A DNA stretch of 64,000 nt from Prorocentrum cordatum (Eukaryota > Sar > Dinophyceae > Prorocentrales > Prorocentraceae), in assembly GCA_963575745.1 (NCBI GenBank), contig CAUYUJ010013980.1, positions 1 through 64,000 on the forward strand. Direction: 5' to 3'. Made by a program: the position numbers and the translations under genes. This document shows, one piece after another, positions 50,752 through 61,215 of the stretch. How positions within the stretch are numbered: the first letter of the stretch is position 1; each line of letters starts with the position of its first letter. Below the pieces are notes generated by a model. The model did no database searches and was not told the DNA's origin. It saw only the letters and a program-made list of their open reading frames with translations.

Positions 50752-53400
50752 ATGTGGCCCGTGATCATCATGGCATGGGCGACGAGCCTGGCAGTCATGG
50801 GCTGCAACCCAATGCGCGCCTTGGACGAGAGAGTGCAGGAAATCACGGAGGAAGGATCAAATTTCGACATCATCGGACTCAGTGGTGCTACCAGACGGAG
50901 ACCAACTCCGGAGCTCAGGCGAGGCACCGTACCCGATGGCAATTACGTTGATGCCGGATGGAGCGACAGGGCAGTACATTCCAACAAGAGCACAGGATGT
51001 ATGATTATATGGCGGGGAAAGCTCCGACATGCCCACCTCCTCGAGGCGGTCGACGCCCCGTCATCCCTCCAGGGCCGTGGTTTAGCAGTTGTGCTGCAAA
51101 CGCCAGAATTGCGCCTGCTCGTTATCTGCGTCTACTTCCACCCCGACCCCGTGCGGGGCTCAGCCACCTGCGTCGGCCCCAGCGGAGGTATGGAGGATGC
51201 TGCTAACTCGCCCGGCGGAGGTCCAGGGCCGAAGGGGGCTTGGCACAGATAGCGCCACAGTGTTCCCAAGAGAGTTCCGACGCCGGCTGGAAAAGACATC
51301 CCGACAGATGCGCATCCAGCGAAAGGTCTCCGCGAGTTGGCATGCAAGCACGGGCGCAGCAGTAAAAAAGAATGGCAAGAAGGGCCCCATAGGGAAACGA
51401 GTGTACCGCGTATTGGACCCCCTGGGTAAATGCTACTACGCAACACAACTACGACGGGAAGGGGCACGACCATGGGAGGAGGAGGATTACGGATTCGTGG
51501 TGGGCAGGAGACGGGGGGGAGCAGAATTGGCCAGTCTGGTTGTACCGTCACGTTTGTCACAATGGGGGCTTTCCTTTGCTGTGGCTTTGAAAGACATGTC
51601 CAACGCCTTCGCTAGCTGCAATTGGGGTGCCATGGGCGATGCGACGAAACAGTTACTCCCGCAGGATGTTTGGCTTCGGGGGGGGGGGGGGGCTAGGTAT
51701 CGACAGTGCTCGTTCTGGCTTCCGTGCCGCGATCGACCCGAGGGCATCGCGAGGAGACCAGGGTGTGGGGGCTTCCAAGCATGCTTCTCCCCACCAGTCC
51801 GCCAATGAATGGAGGATTGTCAGGGGCAGATAGGAGGAGATCGACTCTTGCTCGCTGAGTGCCCGCTGTTTGCTGGAATGTCATACTTGGGTCTTTTCAT
51901 GTGCGCCGATGATCTCCAGAAGATCTTCATCAGCGCATCGCCTCGCCCGGCCCAGGATCTGGCTACGAAGGCTGGCCAGGCGGACGACCTCCTCGATGAC
52001 CGACTCCTGCGAATAGGGCTCCGACAAACAGGGAGAAACAGGAAAACATCGTGCAGATCAGGGGCAGGGGGGCAACGACGGAATACCGCAATCTTCGGAA
52101 TGGCAGGTGCACTCTCCCAGGACGCATGTTCCAGAGCGCCCGGCACCTCGGCCCCCACCTCAACACGGTGCAGACCTTCGGCAGTGAGCTCCCACTTCGG
52201 ATCAGGGCCATGAAACAAGCGCACGGCGACCTTGGAGGCTTCTGGTTCCGAGCCGGTGTGCCATTTAAATGGAAAAGAGCGTTTTTTTTGTACGTGTACG
52301 GTTGTTATTGCAGGGCTGAGCTGCATAGAAAGTTTTATCCCAACGCGCAGAGCATCACAATCTTTACCATGGCAGCAGCAGCACTTGCCAGGCGCGCCAC
52401 GCGCGGAGCTGCCACCAGGACCAACGCAGAGGGACAAATCAGGAGCATGACGAGCTTCGAGGTACTCAGACATTGGCGGATCTCTCCCATGCATTTGGAA
52501 GCCATCGTTCGTCGCGTCGGATGGGCTCGAAAATTGTTGTTGCAACCCGACCATGACCGACAGCTGCTTGCGGCAATTTTCGGGTTTTGGCGTGCGAGAC
52601 GGCCCCGACAACCCAGGAAGACGGCACCCTGCGTCCTGATAGCAACCCATGGGCCAAACGGGTGGTGCGGGACCTCCAACACGCCTGCGACAGATGCAGC
52701 AGCTTCTCGGACAACTTGCAGGGCCTCCCGGTCGAACCAGGCAACTTCAGAGACCCAGACTTTCTAGAGGCCCTCGGGCATCTGGATCCCCGAGAGTTCC
52801 GACAAGCTTTCCGAGCTAGGATGATCCCTCCCCCAGGCCTCCGAGGGTCAGGTGCAACGGTGACCGAGAATCTGAAGGGGGAGGAGGAGGCGCTGGAGGA
52901 GATGCGACCGTGGCGGTGCGATGTACGAGTGGAAATCTGCGCAGGCGACGGTGCAAACAACCAACCTGGGCGCGACAACGACGGCGGGAACCACGACGAG
53001 GGGCGGGGGACAGAGCAACAGATGTTGGATCCTAGGGCCGCCGCGGCGGAAAATGAACTTCAGATTTTGGTTCCAGGACAACGCGGGGCACCGATGGGGC
53101 ATTGTGGGATGTGTTTTGCGACGCGAAAGGTTCTAATCTCGCACGTGCGACGGGAACGCAAACTTCACAATCTTGCCTTTGTGCCCACCCCGAGTAACCG
53201 CTGCGTCAACTGTCGAGCGGTTTTTGGGGAAAGGAGCACTGCAGGGCGCCATTTGGCCCAAGCCCTGCTGACGGGCACCTGCCCTGGGGGCCGGGGCCGA
53301 AACCTCCAGAGCGTGCAGCCTTTCGACCACCGCTGCGTGGTCTGTGGCTTCGTCGATGCAGACACCGGTGCGTTCTGCGAACATCTTCGAACCCATCTAC
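50752..53400 (+). pseudogene. Decayed dinoflagellate-type LINE: endonuclease, RT and C2H2 fingers
   Basis: Pieces of one polyprotein lie in order but in changing frames. The endonuclease is at 50752-51140 (DERVQEI, FDIIGLSGATR, SNKSTGCMIIWRGK, LQGRGLAVVL). RT begins abruptly at about 51390 (KRVYRVLDPLGK, GFVVGRRRGGAEL, motif A ALKDMSNAFAS); the RT fingers and a stretch after the endonuclease are missing. An in-frame TGA is at 51806. The catalytic FMCADDLQK is near 51897-51925. RT thumb sequence (CTLPGRMFQSARHLGPHL) is in a new frame from about 52050, and the connection region shifts again near 52580. Three C2H2-like fingers close it (CGMC at 53103, CVNC near 53205, CVVC near 53334). It is clearly inactive. 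Confidence 0.85.
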
Positions 53401-53406
53401 CTCGAC

Positions 53407-54165
53407 ATGTGCTCCGGCCCGCTCGACGACGTGGAGGCGCAGACGGGGGCGGCAGGCTCGGCGGACGCGGCGCTGGAGGACGTCAACGCTTTCGCGCTCC
53501 CCAAGTGGGCGGGGAAGAGAAGTGGAACCGAGGGCGAGGATTCCGCCTTGAAGCAGCACAAAAGCGCGGGCAAGGGCGCGAAGCTCAGGGGCGACGACTG
53601 GCGCGCCATGGCGCTGTGCACGGCTCGCCTGACCCTAGCCGTCGCGAGGGGCACGGCTGGCCTCGCGGCCACGGTGTGCGAGACGTGGGAGCTCAACGCG
53701 GACGCAGCACTCCCGGCCGCAGGCGTCCTGGCGGGGCAGGAGTACAACGAGCAGGCCAAGGAGCTCCACGAGCAGCGCGAGAAGGACGCGTCGGTGGATC
53801 TGGCGCAGCTGGGCCCCCCGCACCTCGTCGTGTCCGCGAAGGTGTTCCAGGAGCTAGCGAAGCATGTCTCCGAGCAGGGGAAGCCGACGCTGGCGCAGTT
53901 CTTCGCAACAGTGGTGCAGGCGGAGGACCCCGCTCCCCTGGGCGAAGCCGTGCCGCACTTCAGCGTGAAGAAGAACAAGCAGAAGTCGGCCAAGGGCGTG
54001 CAGAAGTGCCGCATCGTCTTCGCCATGGCCACCGATCCTCACATCCGCACGATCCGCGACATGCTGGTGAAAGAGATCCAGACAGGGGGCGGTCAGAAGA
54101 AGCTCGGGCCGGCACCGCGTGGAGCTCTCGAGCGGGAGCTCAATCGGGTGGTGCGCAGGGCGTGA
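53407..54165 (+). CDS. Retrotransposon ORF1-like protein, start of a second LINE copy
   Basis: From ATG 53407 to TGA this codes 252 residues beginning MCSGPLDDVEAQTG, an opening I associate with dinoflagellate retrotransposon N-termini. It is Ala/Lys/Glu-rich and largely helical, with GDDWRAMALCTARLTLAVAR, a stretch like LGPPHLVVSAKVFQELAKHV, and a basic SVKKNKQKSAKG patch that could bind nucleic acid. No endonuclease or RT follows, so the copy looks truncated. It overlaps nothing but starts only ~10 bp after the finger region of the previous element. Codon composition fits its neighbours. The assignment rests on resemblance only; it could also be a host gene fragment. Confidence 0.5.
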   Translation: MCSGPLDDVEAQTGAAGSADAALEDVNAFALPKWAGKRSGTEGEDSALKQHKSAGKGAKLRGDDWRAMALCTARLTLAVARGTAGLAATVCETWELNADAALPAAGVLAGQEYNEQAKELHEQREKDASVDLAQLGPPHLVVSAKVFQELAKHVSEQGKPTLAQFFATVVQAEDPAPLGEAVPHFSVKKNKQKSAKGVQKCRIVFAMATDPHIRTIRDMLVKEIQTGGGQKKLGPAPRGALERELNRVVRRA

Positions 54166-55020
54166 CGGTCCGACCACTCCCGGGACCAGAGGTGACTGCA
54201 CGAGTGCCAGCAGTGTTCAGAGATAGCGTACGTTACAGACAGCTAGTCGCCAACGGTAGGCTCCCGAGCGCCCAACAGGCAGCGCCAGTACCAGTCCTTC
54301 AGACCTCCTTGACTCCAACGTTCCTCACTCCCAGACCTCCTTAGTCAGCACCGCCAGGTAGGGCTCGCGGCAAGGGCCGAGGCAAGGGCCGAGGCAAATG
54401 CCGCCGCGGCGAGCCCAGGGCCATTGCGCAGATTTTGGTTCCAGCCCCCCCCTCCCCGCGGGCTACTGAACATCAGAATTTGGTTCCCGGAGCCGCAGCC
54501 CCTGGGCGGGAACACCACCCGCAGGGGGGCGCATAGGCTTCGTCAGCGCAGGCACCCTCGCCAACGAGCGCGAGGAGCTCTGCCAGACCCCAGGCCCGAG
54601 ATCTCCTCCGCCTCACCTTCCCGCGTGCGCGAGCGAGGGCGAGGGGGTCGGGTGGCGGGCGGCGGGGGCGACGAGCGAACCCGAGCCCGACAATTTGTTC
54701 TTTTCCGCCGTGGAGGGGGGAAATCAGGTCACCTGTCAGTTTTGTACCCCCACGCGCGATCACCACGAGAGGGTAGTCCAGCCAGCGTCTCCGCACTCAA
54801 CACGGGTGCCGCCTGGCCCCCTGCCTGCTGCGTGCGGGCACCAGGGGTGCCAGTTGGGCCTGCGCCCTTTCTTGAGGGACCGCACGTGCTCGGTAGATAG
54901 TGAAGGTGTATTCTCAGACACCTGCCAGGTTCAGATGTACCCCAGCGCCACGACGCACATTTTTTTGCTAACTTTTTGAGTGTAGGGTGTGGCATTCAGG
55001 CTTGTTGAACCCAAGGCAGC
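54166..55020. other. No recognised gene
   Basis: There is a short repeat of AGGGCCGAGGCAA near 54370-54400. The phrase CAGATTTTGGTTCCAG at about 54430 also occurs at 53064 and, modified, at 54475. No frame carries a domain. Confidence 0.45.
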
Positions 55021-55027
55021 GATCGAT

Positions 55028-55455
55028 TCTCCTCCTCCTCCTCCTTCTCCCCCTCCCCCTCCTCGTCCTCATCATCACCAGCAGCATCATCATCGCCATC
55101 ATCATCATCATCCTCTCCTTGTCGTCCTCGTGCTCGCCCTTCTCCTCCTCGTCCTCCTCCTCCTCCTCCTCCTCCTTCTTCTCCTCACCCCCCTCCTCGT
55201 CCTCGTCCTCCTCCTCTTCCTCCCCTTCGCCCTCCCCGTCCCCATCCCCCTCCCCCTCGACCTCCTCCTCCTCCTCCTCCTCTTCCTCCTCCTCCTCCTC
55301 CTCCTCCTCCTCCTCCTCCTCCTCCCCCTTCTCCCCGTTTGTCCGTTTGTCCGTCCGTTCGTTTGTCCGTTCGTCCGTTTGTCCGTTCGTCCGTTCGTCC
55401 GCCGCCTGGCTGTCCGTTTGTTCGTCCGTTCGTCTGTTTGTCTGTCAGTCTTCTT
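55028..55455. repeat. TCC array followed by GTCCGTTT/GTTCGTCC tetranucleotide array
   Basis: Interrupted TCC/CTC triplets run to about 55335. From 55338 to 55447 the sequence switches to 4-bp steps (GTCCGTTTGTCCGTCCGTTC). The two arrays abut with no spacer. Confidence 0.9.
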
Positions 55456-56135
55456 GGTTCTCTGAGCCGCCGGGCCGCCACAGGGAATGTGATGTTTGCT
55501 GTTCTCGGGGGGGGCAGGAGTGAATATACAGTGCGCACGGAAAAACATTGGCACGAGGACCGACAGTTGTTCATGCCCATTTTGAAGCGGATTTGTTGTC
55601 GGCGTCACCGCGGACGTTGTTCATTTGAAACGAAAACCACCTGCCCAACAGCGGTCGCTGTTGGCTTTGGTCAAGGCTTGCTGTCGAGCACCGTGCCCAC
55701 TTCTTTAGAATCCGTCCTCAGGCGTGCCAGCCTTCATGGGCGAAGGATATCCGAGGCGGGAAGTTATACATGACCACAGCCTGGAGGGTCAGTTTTCGGA
55801 GCCTTGGCAGGCGGTGGATATGGAGCCACCGCCCATCCGTGGGATTTCGCCCCGGGCTGCAGACCGCGGGGGCCTGGATATGGACATGTTCGCTTCGGTG
55901 GCACATCATGGGAGCCTCGTGTGTCCTTCGAGTTCCGTCTGGTAGGCAATGAGACCTCGCCAATCGGCGTCGGTTGGCGTCGACTGAGCTTCGAACTCGC
56001 ATCTATTAGCGTCGATGTAGCGTCGATTCAGCATCGATTTCGCGTCGATGTAGCGTCGATCCTCAAGAGCATATGGTGCGGGAGGCTGCCGTGAGTTGTC
56101 ACCGAAGTTCGCCGCTCGTGAAACCCGCCCTCTGG
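55456..56135. other. No recognised gene; GTCGAT short repeats at 55965-56070
   Basis: CGTCGATGTAGCGTCGAT and variants recur between about 55965 and 56070. Flanking frames carry no motif. Confidence 0.45.
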
Positions 56136-56139
56136 CGAT

Positions 56140-56312
56140 GAAGAAAGAACGCCGCAAACATAAGCTGTCGGCGCTCTGCGCGGACTTCTTGGATCGGCGC
56201 CTGGCCCCCCGAGCGGCGCCTGCGCCGCCCCCGGCGCGCTTTGCGCAGATCCAGCGCAGATCCAAGAAACCCGCGCGGAGCCCCAACAGTTGATGTTTGT
56301 GGCGTTTTTTTT
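56140..56312. mobile_element. Palindromic element, second copy of the 36.2-kb introner-like family
   Basis: The left arm (about 56150-56203) and right arm (about 56241-56308) are complementary over ~50 bp with roughly 80 percent identity. Both contain a CTGCGCGGACTTCTTGGATC-type stretch matching the arms at 36.2 kb, including the AACATAAR start. A T-run follows at 56308-56321. No gene is evident around this copy. Confidence 0.7.
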
Positions 56313-56668
56313 TTTTTTTGTGTGTTTTTCTTCTTCTTCTTCTACTCTGCGAGCCGTCCGGGCCCGGCCCGGCCACGATGAAGACGTGGCCTCACTTCGG
56401 TTCCCGGCTTCGCATCAAGACCCCCTATCCCTAATGTTTTTGTTTGCCCTCCTCGCTCAGGTCCCCTCCCAAAGGTTTGGGGGTGCTTTGATTGCTTATC
56501 ACTCTGCAAGCCGTCCTGGCCCGGCCCCGAGGGGGGAAGCCCCCCTGCGGCCGGCTCGCCGCGCCGCGGCGCGGCGGCCGCGGGCCGGCGCCATGCGGCC
56601 GCCGCGCACGGCGGGGAGGCGGCGCCGAGCGCTGCCGCTGCCCCTCGCCGGAGGGCTCCAGGGGTGGG
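56313..56668. other. GC-rich spacer
   Basis: The phrase CTGCGAGCCGTCCGGGCCCG near 56347 recurs as CTGCAAGCCGTCCTGGCCCG near 56502, a short direct duplication. No gene is recognised. Confidence 0.45.
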
Positions 56669-56669
56669 G

Positions 56670-56866
56670 GTGGCCGGCGCTGGTCTGTCAGCCACCACCC
56701 GCCAAACCACCCCAACCTAACCCGAAAACCTCAATTTGCCTCCCGGGGAACATGGAGGAAAACATGTGGAGCCCGCACCCCCCCAAGCCGAAATTCGAGT
56801 CTTCGGGTTGGGTTGGGGTGGCCTGGTAGGCAGTCAAGGGGGCGGTGGCCGGCGCCGGTCTGTCAG
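56670..56866. repeat. Palindromic element flanked by 22-bp direct repeats
   Basis: CCACCCCAACCTAACCCGAA (from about 56706) pairs with TTCGGGTTGGGTTGGGGTGG (to about 56822), extended inward to AATT. Outside the palindrome lie 22-bp direct repeats with one mismatch, 56670-56691 and 56845-56866, containing GTGGCCGGCGC and GGTCTGTCAG. Confidence 0.7.
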
Positions 56867-57105
56867 AGGAGGGAAAGGCACCAATACCGCTACCTTTTGG
56901 CAGTTTTCCCCGTTTTTCGGCCTCCTGGGAGGCCGTCGTCGCCACCGCCGGATTGGCTTCGAAATCGTGGTGAGAACGCACCCCCGGGGAGGTCCAGGGA
57001 GTAGCGGCATCGGTACCTTTTTGGTCTCCCCATTGAAGGAGTGTTTCCATTCCCGGGCGATGACGGACGTGACCACCAGAAGGGGGTGAAGGGGGCCGTT
57101 TTGCG
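56867..57105. other. No recognised gene
   Basis: It contains GTCGTCGCCACCGCCGGATT and CGCACCCCCGGGGAGGTCCA, related in wording to 2.1-3.4 kb. A weak inverted pair, ACCAATACCGCTACC (56879) and GTAGCGGCATCGGTACC (57000), is present. Confidence 0.35.
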
Positions 57106-57124
57106 CTGACGCCGTCTTGGAAGG

Positions 57125-57200
57125 CTGCGACGGTGCCGTCTGGGAATGCTATGAAAAGGATGAGCCAGAGACCGCTCGGGTAGCCAGACGGCGCTGGCAC
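57125..57200. repeat. Palindromic element, diverged copy of the hairpin family
   Basis: GACGGTGCCGTCTGGGAATG (57130) and AGCCAGACGGCGCTGGCACG (57181) are complementary and match the arms of the hairpin at 60209-60283. The loop is longer (~30 bp). Confidence 0.6.
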
Positions 57201-57344
57201 GAATCGAGACGTTACCAGGGGGGGAGGGCGCCGTTATTGCAAAATTATAGCCGGAGTGCAGTATCCCCAAACAGGCTTTTTAGACCCACTGCGGTTTCCA
57301 AGGTCGATTGCGTGCCCGCCTAGTGCGGGCTGGCATGGCATGTT

Positions 57345-58880
57345 AAAACATGCCTCCTCCTCCTCCTCCTCCTCCTCCTCGTCCACCTCCTCTTCATCCC
57401 GAAAGGCATCTCGGAACCCAGAGTTGCGAGGATGTCTCCAGCGTAACGGGCTGGACCACCTCGCGCGCGGCATTTCGGACCCCAGAGTTGCGACGATGTC
57501 TCGGGCGAAACGTGCTGCGAGGAAGTCTCAGGCGAAACGGGCCGGACCACCTCGAGCGCGGCGTCTCAGAGCTCCGAGTTGCGGGGGCCTCCTGGTGCCT
57601 CCTGGGGCCTCCTGGGGACCTCCTGGGGCTTCCTCCCGGGCCTCCTGTGGCCTCCTGAACTCCACCTGAGGTTTCCTGAAGCATCTTGGGGCTCCCAGGG
57701 GGGATATCTAACCTGTGGCCGTTTGGGCCTCTCCAAATACAGGGGGGGGCCACAGGAGCAGGAAAAATCAACGAATCGACACCGGATGTGTATTAACTTG
57801 ACACGTTCTGATAGAGGGCCTCCTGGGGCCTCCTGGGAGCCTCCTGGGAATCTCCTGCGGACCCCTGGGGCCTGTCCTGGGCGTCCTGCGGCCTCCTGAA
57901 GCTCTCTGGGACCTCCCCCTCCTCCTGCCTGCTCCCTCATGCACATCATCCGCCTCCTCCTTCTCCCTTCCATCTCCTCCTCCTCCTCCTCCTCCTCCTC
58001 CTCCTCCTCCTCCACCTCCTCTTCATCGCGAACGGCATTTCGGAGCCTAGAGTTGCGAGGATGTCTCCAGCGTAACGGGCTGGACCACCTCGCGCGCGGC
58101 ATCTCGGACCCCAGAGTTGCGACGATGTCTCGGGCGAAACGTGCTGCGAGGAAGTCTCAGGCGAAACGGGCTGGACCACCTCGAGCGCGGCGTCTCAGAG
58201 CTCCGAGTTGCGGGGGCCTCCTGGTGCCTCCTGGGGCCTCCTGGGGACCTCCTGGAGCTTCCTCCTGGGCCTCCTGTGGCCTCGTGAACTCCACCTGGGG
58301 TTTCCTGAAGCCTCTTGGGGCTCCCAGGGGGGATATCTAACCTGTGGCCGTTTGGGCCTCTCCAAATGGAGGGGGGGGGGCACAAGAGCAGGAAAAATCA
58401 ACGAATCGACACCGGATGTGTATTAACTTGACACGTTCTGATAAGCGGCCTCCTGGGGCCTCCTGGGAGCCTCCTGGGAATCTCCTGGAGACCCCTGGGG
58501 CCTGTCCTGGGCGTCCTGCGGCCTCCTGGTGCCTCCTGGGCCTCCTGGGGACCTCCTGGAGCTTCCTCCTGGGCCTCCTGTGGCCTCCTGAACTCCACCT
58601 GAGGTTTCCTGAAGCATCTTGGGGCTCCCAGGGGGGATATCTAACCTGTGGCCGCTTGGGCCTCTCCAAATGGAGGGGGGGGCACAAGAGCAGGAAAAAT
58701 CAACGAATCGACACCGGATGTGTATTAACTTGACACGTTCTGATAGAGGGCCTCCTGGGGCCTCCTGGGAATCTCCTGGGGGCCCCTGGGGCCTGTCCTG
58801 GGCGTCCTGCGGCCTCCTGGACCTCTCTGGGGCCTCCTGAGGCTCGCAGGGTCCCATGGAGGATATGTAACATGTGGCCT
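57345..58880 (+). repeat. Tandem ~630-bp duplication plus partial third copy
   Basis: Copies begin with a TCC tract (57350 and 57978), pass through 63-bp-type units (GCGAGGATGTCTCCAGCG), a CCTCCTGGGG array, GGGGGATATCTAACCTGTGG, AATCAACGAATCGACACCGG and GTATTAACTTGACACGTTC. A shorter third copy from about 58511 lacks the first part. Frames (Pro/Gly/Ala-rich) are repeat-derived. Confidence 0.9.
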
Positions 58881-58884
58881 TCTG

Positions 58885-59410
58885 GGCCCCCAGGCTGGAC
58901 CACCTCTTGCGCAGCATCTGAGAGCTCAGAGTTGCGAGAATATCTTGTGCGAAACAGGCCGGACCACCTTGCGCACGGCATCTCAGATCTCAGAGTTGCA
59001 AGGATTTCTCAGGCGAGACGGGCCGGACCACCTCGCGCAGGGCATCTCAGAGCTCAGAAGTTCGAGGATGTCTCAGGCGAAACGGGCCGGACCACCTCGC
59101 GCGCGGCATCGGGGAGATCAGAGTTTCGAGGATGTCTCAGGCGAAACGGGCCGGACCACCTCGCGCGCGGCATCTTGGAGCTCAGAGTTGCGAGGATGTC
59201 TCAGGCGAAACGGCCCGGACCACCTCTCGCGCGGCATCTGGGAGCTCAGAGTTTCGAGGATGTCTCAAGCGAAACGGCCCGGACCACCTCTCGCGCGGCC
59301 TCTCAGAGCTCAGATTTAGGAGGATGTCTCAGGCGAAACACTCAATCCCGGACAACTCAGAAACGAGAGTTGTGAGGATGTCTCAGGCGAAACGGGCCGG
59401 ACCACCACAT
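58885..59410 (+). repeat. 63-bp tandem array with GAGGATGTCTCAGGCGAAAC core
   Basis: About eight units of 63-65 bp carry CAGAGTTGCGAGGATGTCTC, AGGCGAAACGGGCCGG and ACCACCTCGCGCGCGGCATC. The 63-bp period (21 codons) keeps frames open. Single units of the same type are embedded at 57420-57560 and 58045-58200. Confidence 0.95.
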
Positions 59411-60205
59411 TTGTTTGAGGATGCTTTGCTTAGCTTTCCCTCGGCCGGAATTAGCTTCTATCACAACAGCACCCCGTTCAGCAAGCTGTTTGGGGAACAA
59501 AAAGAAACGTTGTCTTAGGTGAGTGTCTTGGGCCCACTGGTGTCTGGTATTGTGATTGGTTTCGCCCACGCACACAATAATCACACGCGCGCGCATTATA
59601 CAACGCACTCGCACACAAACGCATCACAGTCATACACGCGTGCGCAGGCACATTACACGCACGCGCACGCAATGGGGTCTGAGTAGATGGGGTCGGAGGA
59701 TCGCGCCGCATCGCCGATGCGTCGTCGATGCGGCTCGATTTGGAACCCGATTTTCTCAGCGATGGCGTCGCCGATGCACCGCCGACGTCGCCGATGCATC
59801 GCCTACCCGGCGCGATCTTCTGACCCCGCCTACTCGGGCCCCATCTAGGAGGCCTCCAGATTCGCAGGGCTCGACGCCTCCCCAGACCCCCTCGGGCCAC
59901 GAACGAGTGACGACGGGAGGTTTTCCGTTTTTTTCGGCCTCCAAGGGGGCCCTCTCCGGGCTTCCCGAGACAGTCGAAAAACGACTTAGGATGAATACCG
60001 GTCCCGGGGAATGGGTCGAGACCCTTGGTGGTCGACGTCGTGAACAAATCATGACGTCGGGGGTCTGGGAACGGTGCGGTGACCACACCGCGTGGTGAGT
60101 GGGTGGGTTTTCGGGGTGGGCCGCACGGCTTTGGAGGCTGCTTTTGGAAACCCCGTGGTGATAGCGGGCGTGGCGGGGGTGGTGGAAGGGGGGCAGGGGG
60201 CCAGT
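59411..60205. other. No recognised gene; CA/CG-rich tract at 59570-59672
   Basis: A degenerate CACG/CACA microsatellite lies at 59570-59672. GCCGATGC and CGTCGCCGATGC motifs repeat at 59706-59805. Otherwise unassigned. Confidence 0.5.
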
Positions 60206-60208
60206 CGC

Positions 60209-60283
60209 GTCACGATTCGGGCCGGCGCCGTCTGGGAATGCCGAAGTGGCTGATTCCCAGACGGCGCCGGCGCGAATCGTGAC
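60209..60283. repeat. Near-perfect hairpin, 31-bp arms
   Basis: Arms 60209-60239 and 60253-60283 are complementary at 30 of 31 positions around a 13-base loop (GCCGAAGTGGCTG). Key arm sequence is GCCGGCGCCGTCTGGGAAT. Related copies lie at 25.87 and 57.13 kb. Confidence 0.92.
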
Positions 60284-61010
60284 GTGAACAAGGGGGAGTT
60301 GGGGGGGAGGCGGGGCCGGTCACGGGCTGTATTGCGAATCTTAAGACATGTGCTCTTAAGATTCAGGCCGTTCTCCCCGAGGACGTCTCGGGCGATTGGG
60401 GCCCCCGAGGTCCCAAAACCGTGCGGTGGCGGACTGTGCGGTGAGGTCTCCAGGGGCTTCGAGGTCACCACGCGGTCTGTCACCGCACCGTCGTGGGACC
60501 CCCAGGGAGTCTATTGGAAGGGCGACGAGGACAGCGGCCGAGGCGACGAGATTACAACGAAGTCGAGGCCACAACGACGACAATAACAACAACAAACGAA
60601 AACAACAACACAACCACAACAACAACACATCAACAGCAACAGCAACAACAACAGCACCAACATGAACAACGACACCACCAACAACAGCAATCACTTTAAT
60701 ATGATAACCTCAAACCCTCGATATCCATTATCTTTGTTTTCGATCGTACCCATGTTCCATGTTGGGGGTACATCTTCCTTACCGGCCACGTGTAGTTCAC
60801 GCAGCCCGCAACACAGGGAAGGAAGGAAGGAGAGACGGGACAATGGAGGGAGAAGGATGGATCATGACAGATATTAGCAGGAGGGGGGTTAGGAGCAGGA
60901 CAACATGCGGCAGAACCAGACGGGCGGGTTGGGTGGGCGGACACTAACTGGCGGATCGGGCGGGCGGGTGGGCCCAGTCGGCTGCGTCGAGCGGGCGGGC
61001 CGCTGAACGG
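60284..61010. other. No recognised gene; AAC-rich microsatellite at 60580-60690
   Basis: AAC/CAG triplets fill 60580-60690. An inverted pair ATTGCGAATCTTAAGACATG / CTCTTAAGATTCAGG is centred at 60350. GGGCGGGTTGGGTGGGCGG-type GGGY repeats lie at 60918-61005. CGAGGACGTCTCGGGCGATT at 60378 matches the satellite core. Confidence 0.55.
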
Positions 61011-61014
61011 TCAG

Positions 61015-61215
61015 TCTACATGAATCGCGAGGAAGTCTCGGGCGATAGCGCGATTCCCGAGTAAATCGTGAGGGTTTCCAGAACGAGAGCGTGCTTCCTG
61101 AGTGTCGAGGGCGGCGCGGCGTTCAAATAAATCGTGAGGAAGTCCCACGCGAGAGCGCGATTCCTGGGTTAACTATGAGGAATTCCCGCGCGAGAGCGCG
61201 ACTTTGAATACATTG
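61015..61215 (+). repeat. Degenerate array with GAGGAAGTCTCGGGCGA core
   Basis: Four units of roughly 45-70 bp carry AATCGYGAGGAAGTC, then CGCGAGAGCGCGATTCC. The unit core is related to the 17-19 and 57-59 kb satellites. CGCGAGAGCGCGA is itself partly self-complementary. Confidence 0.7.
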
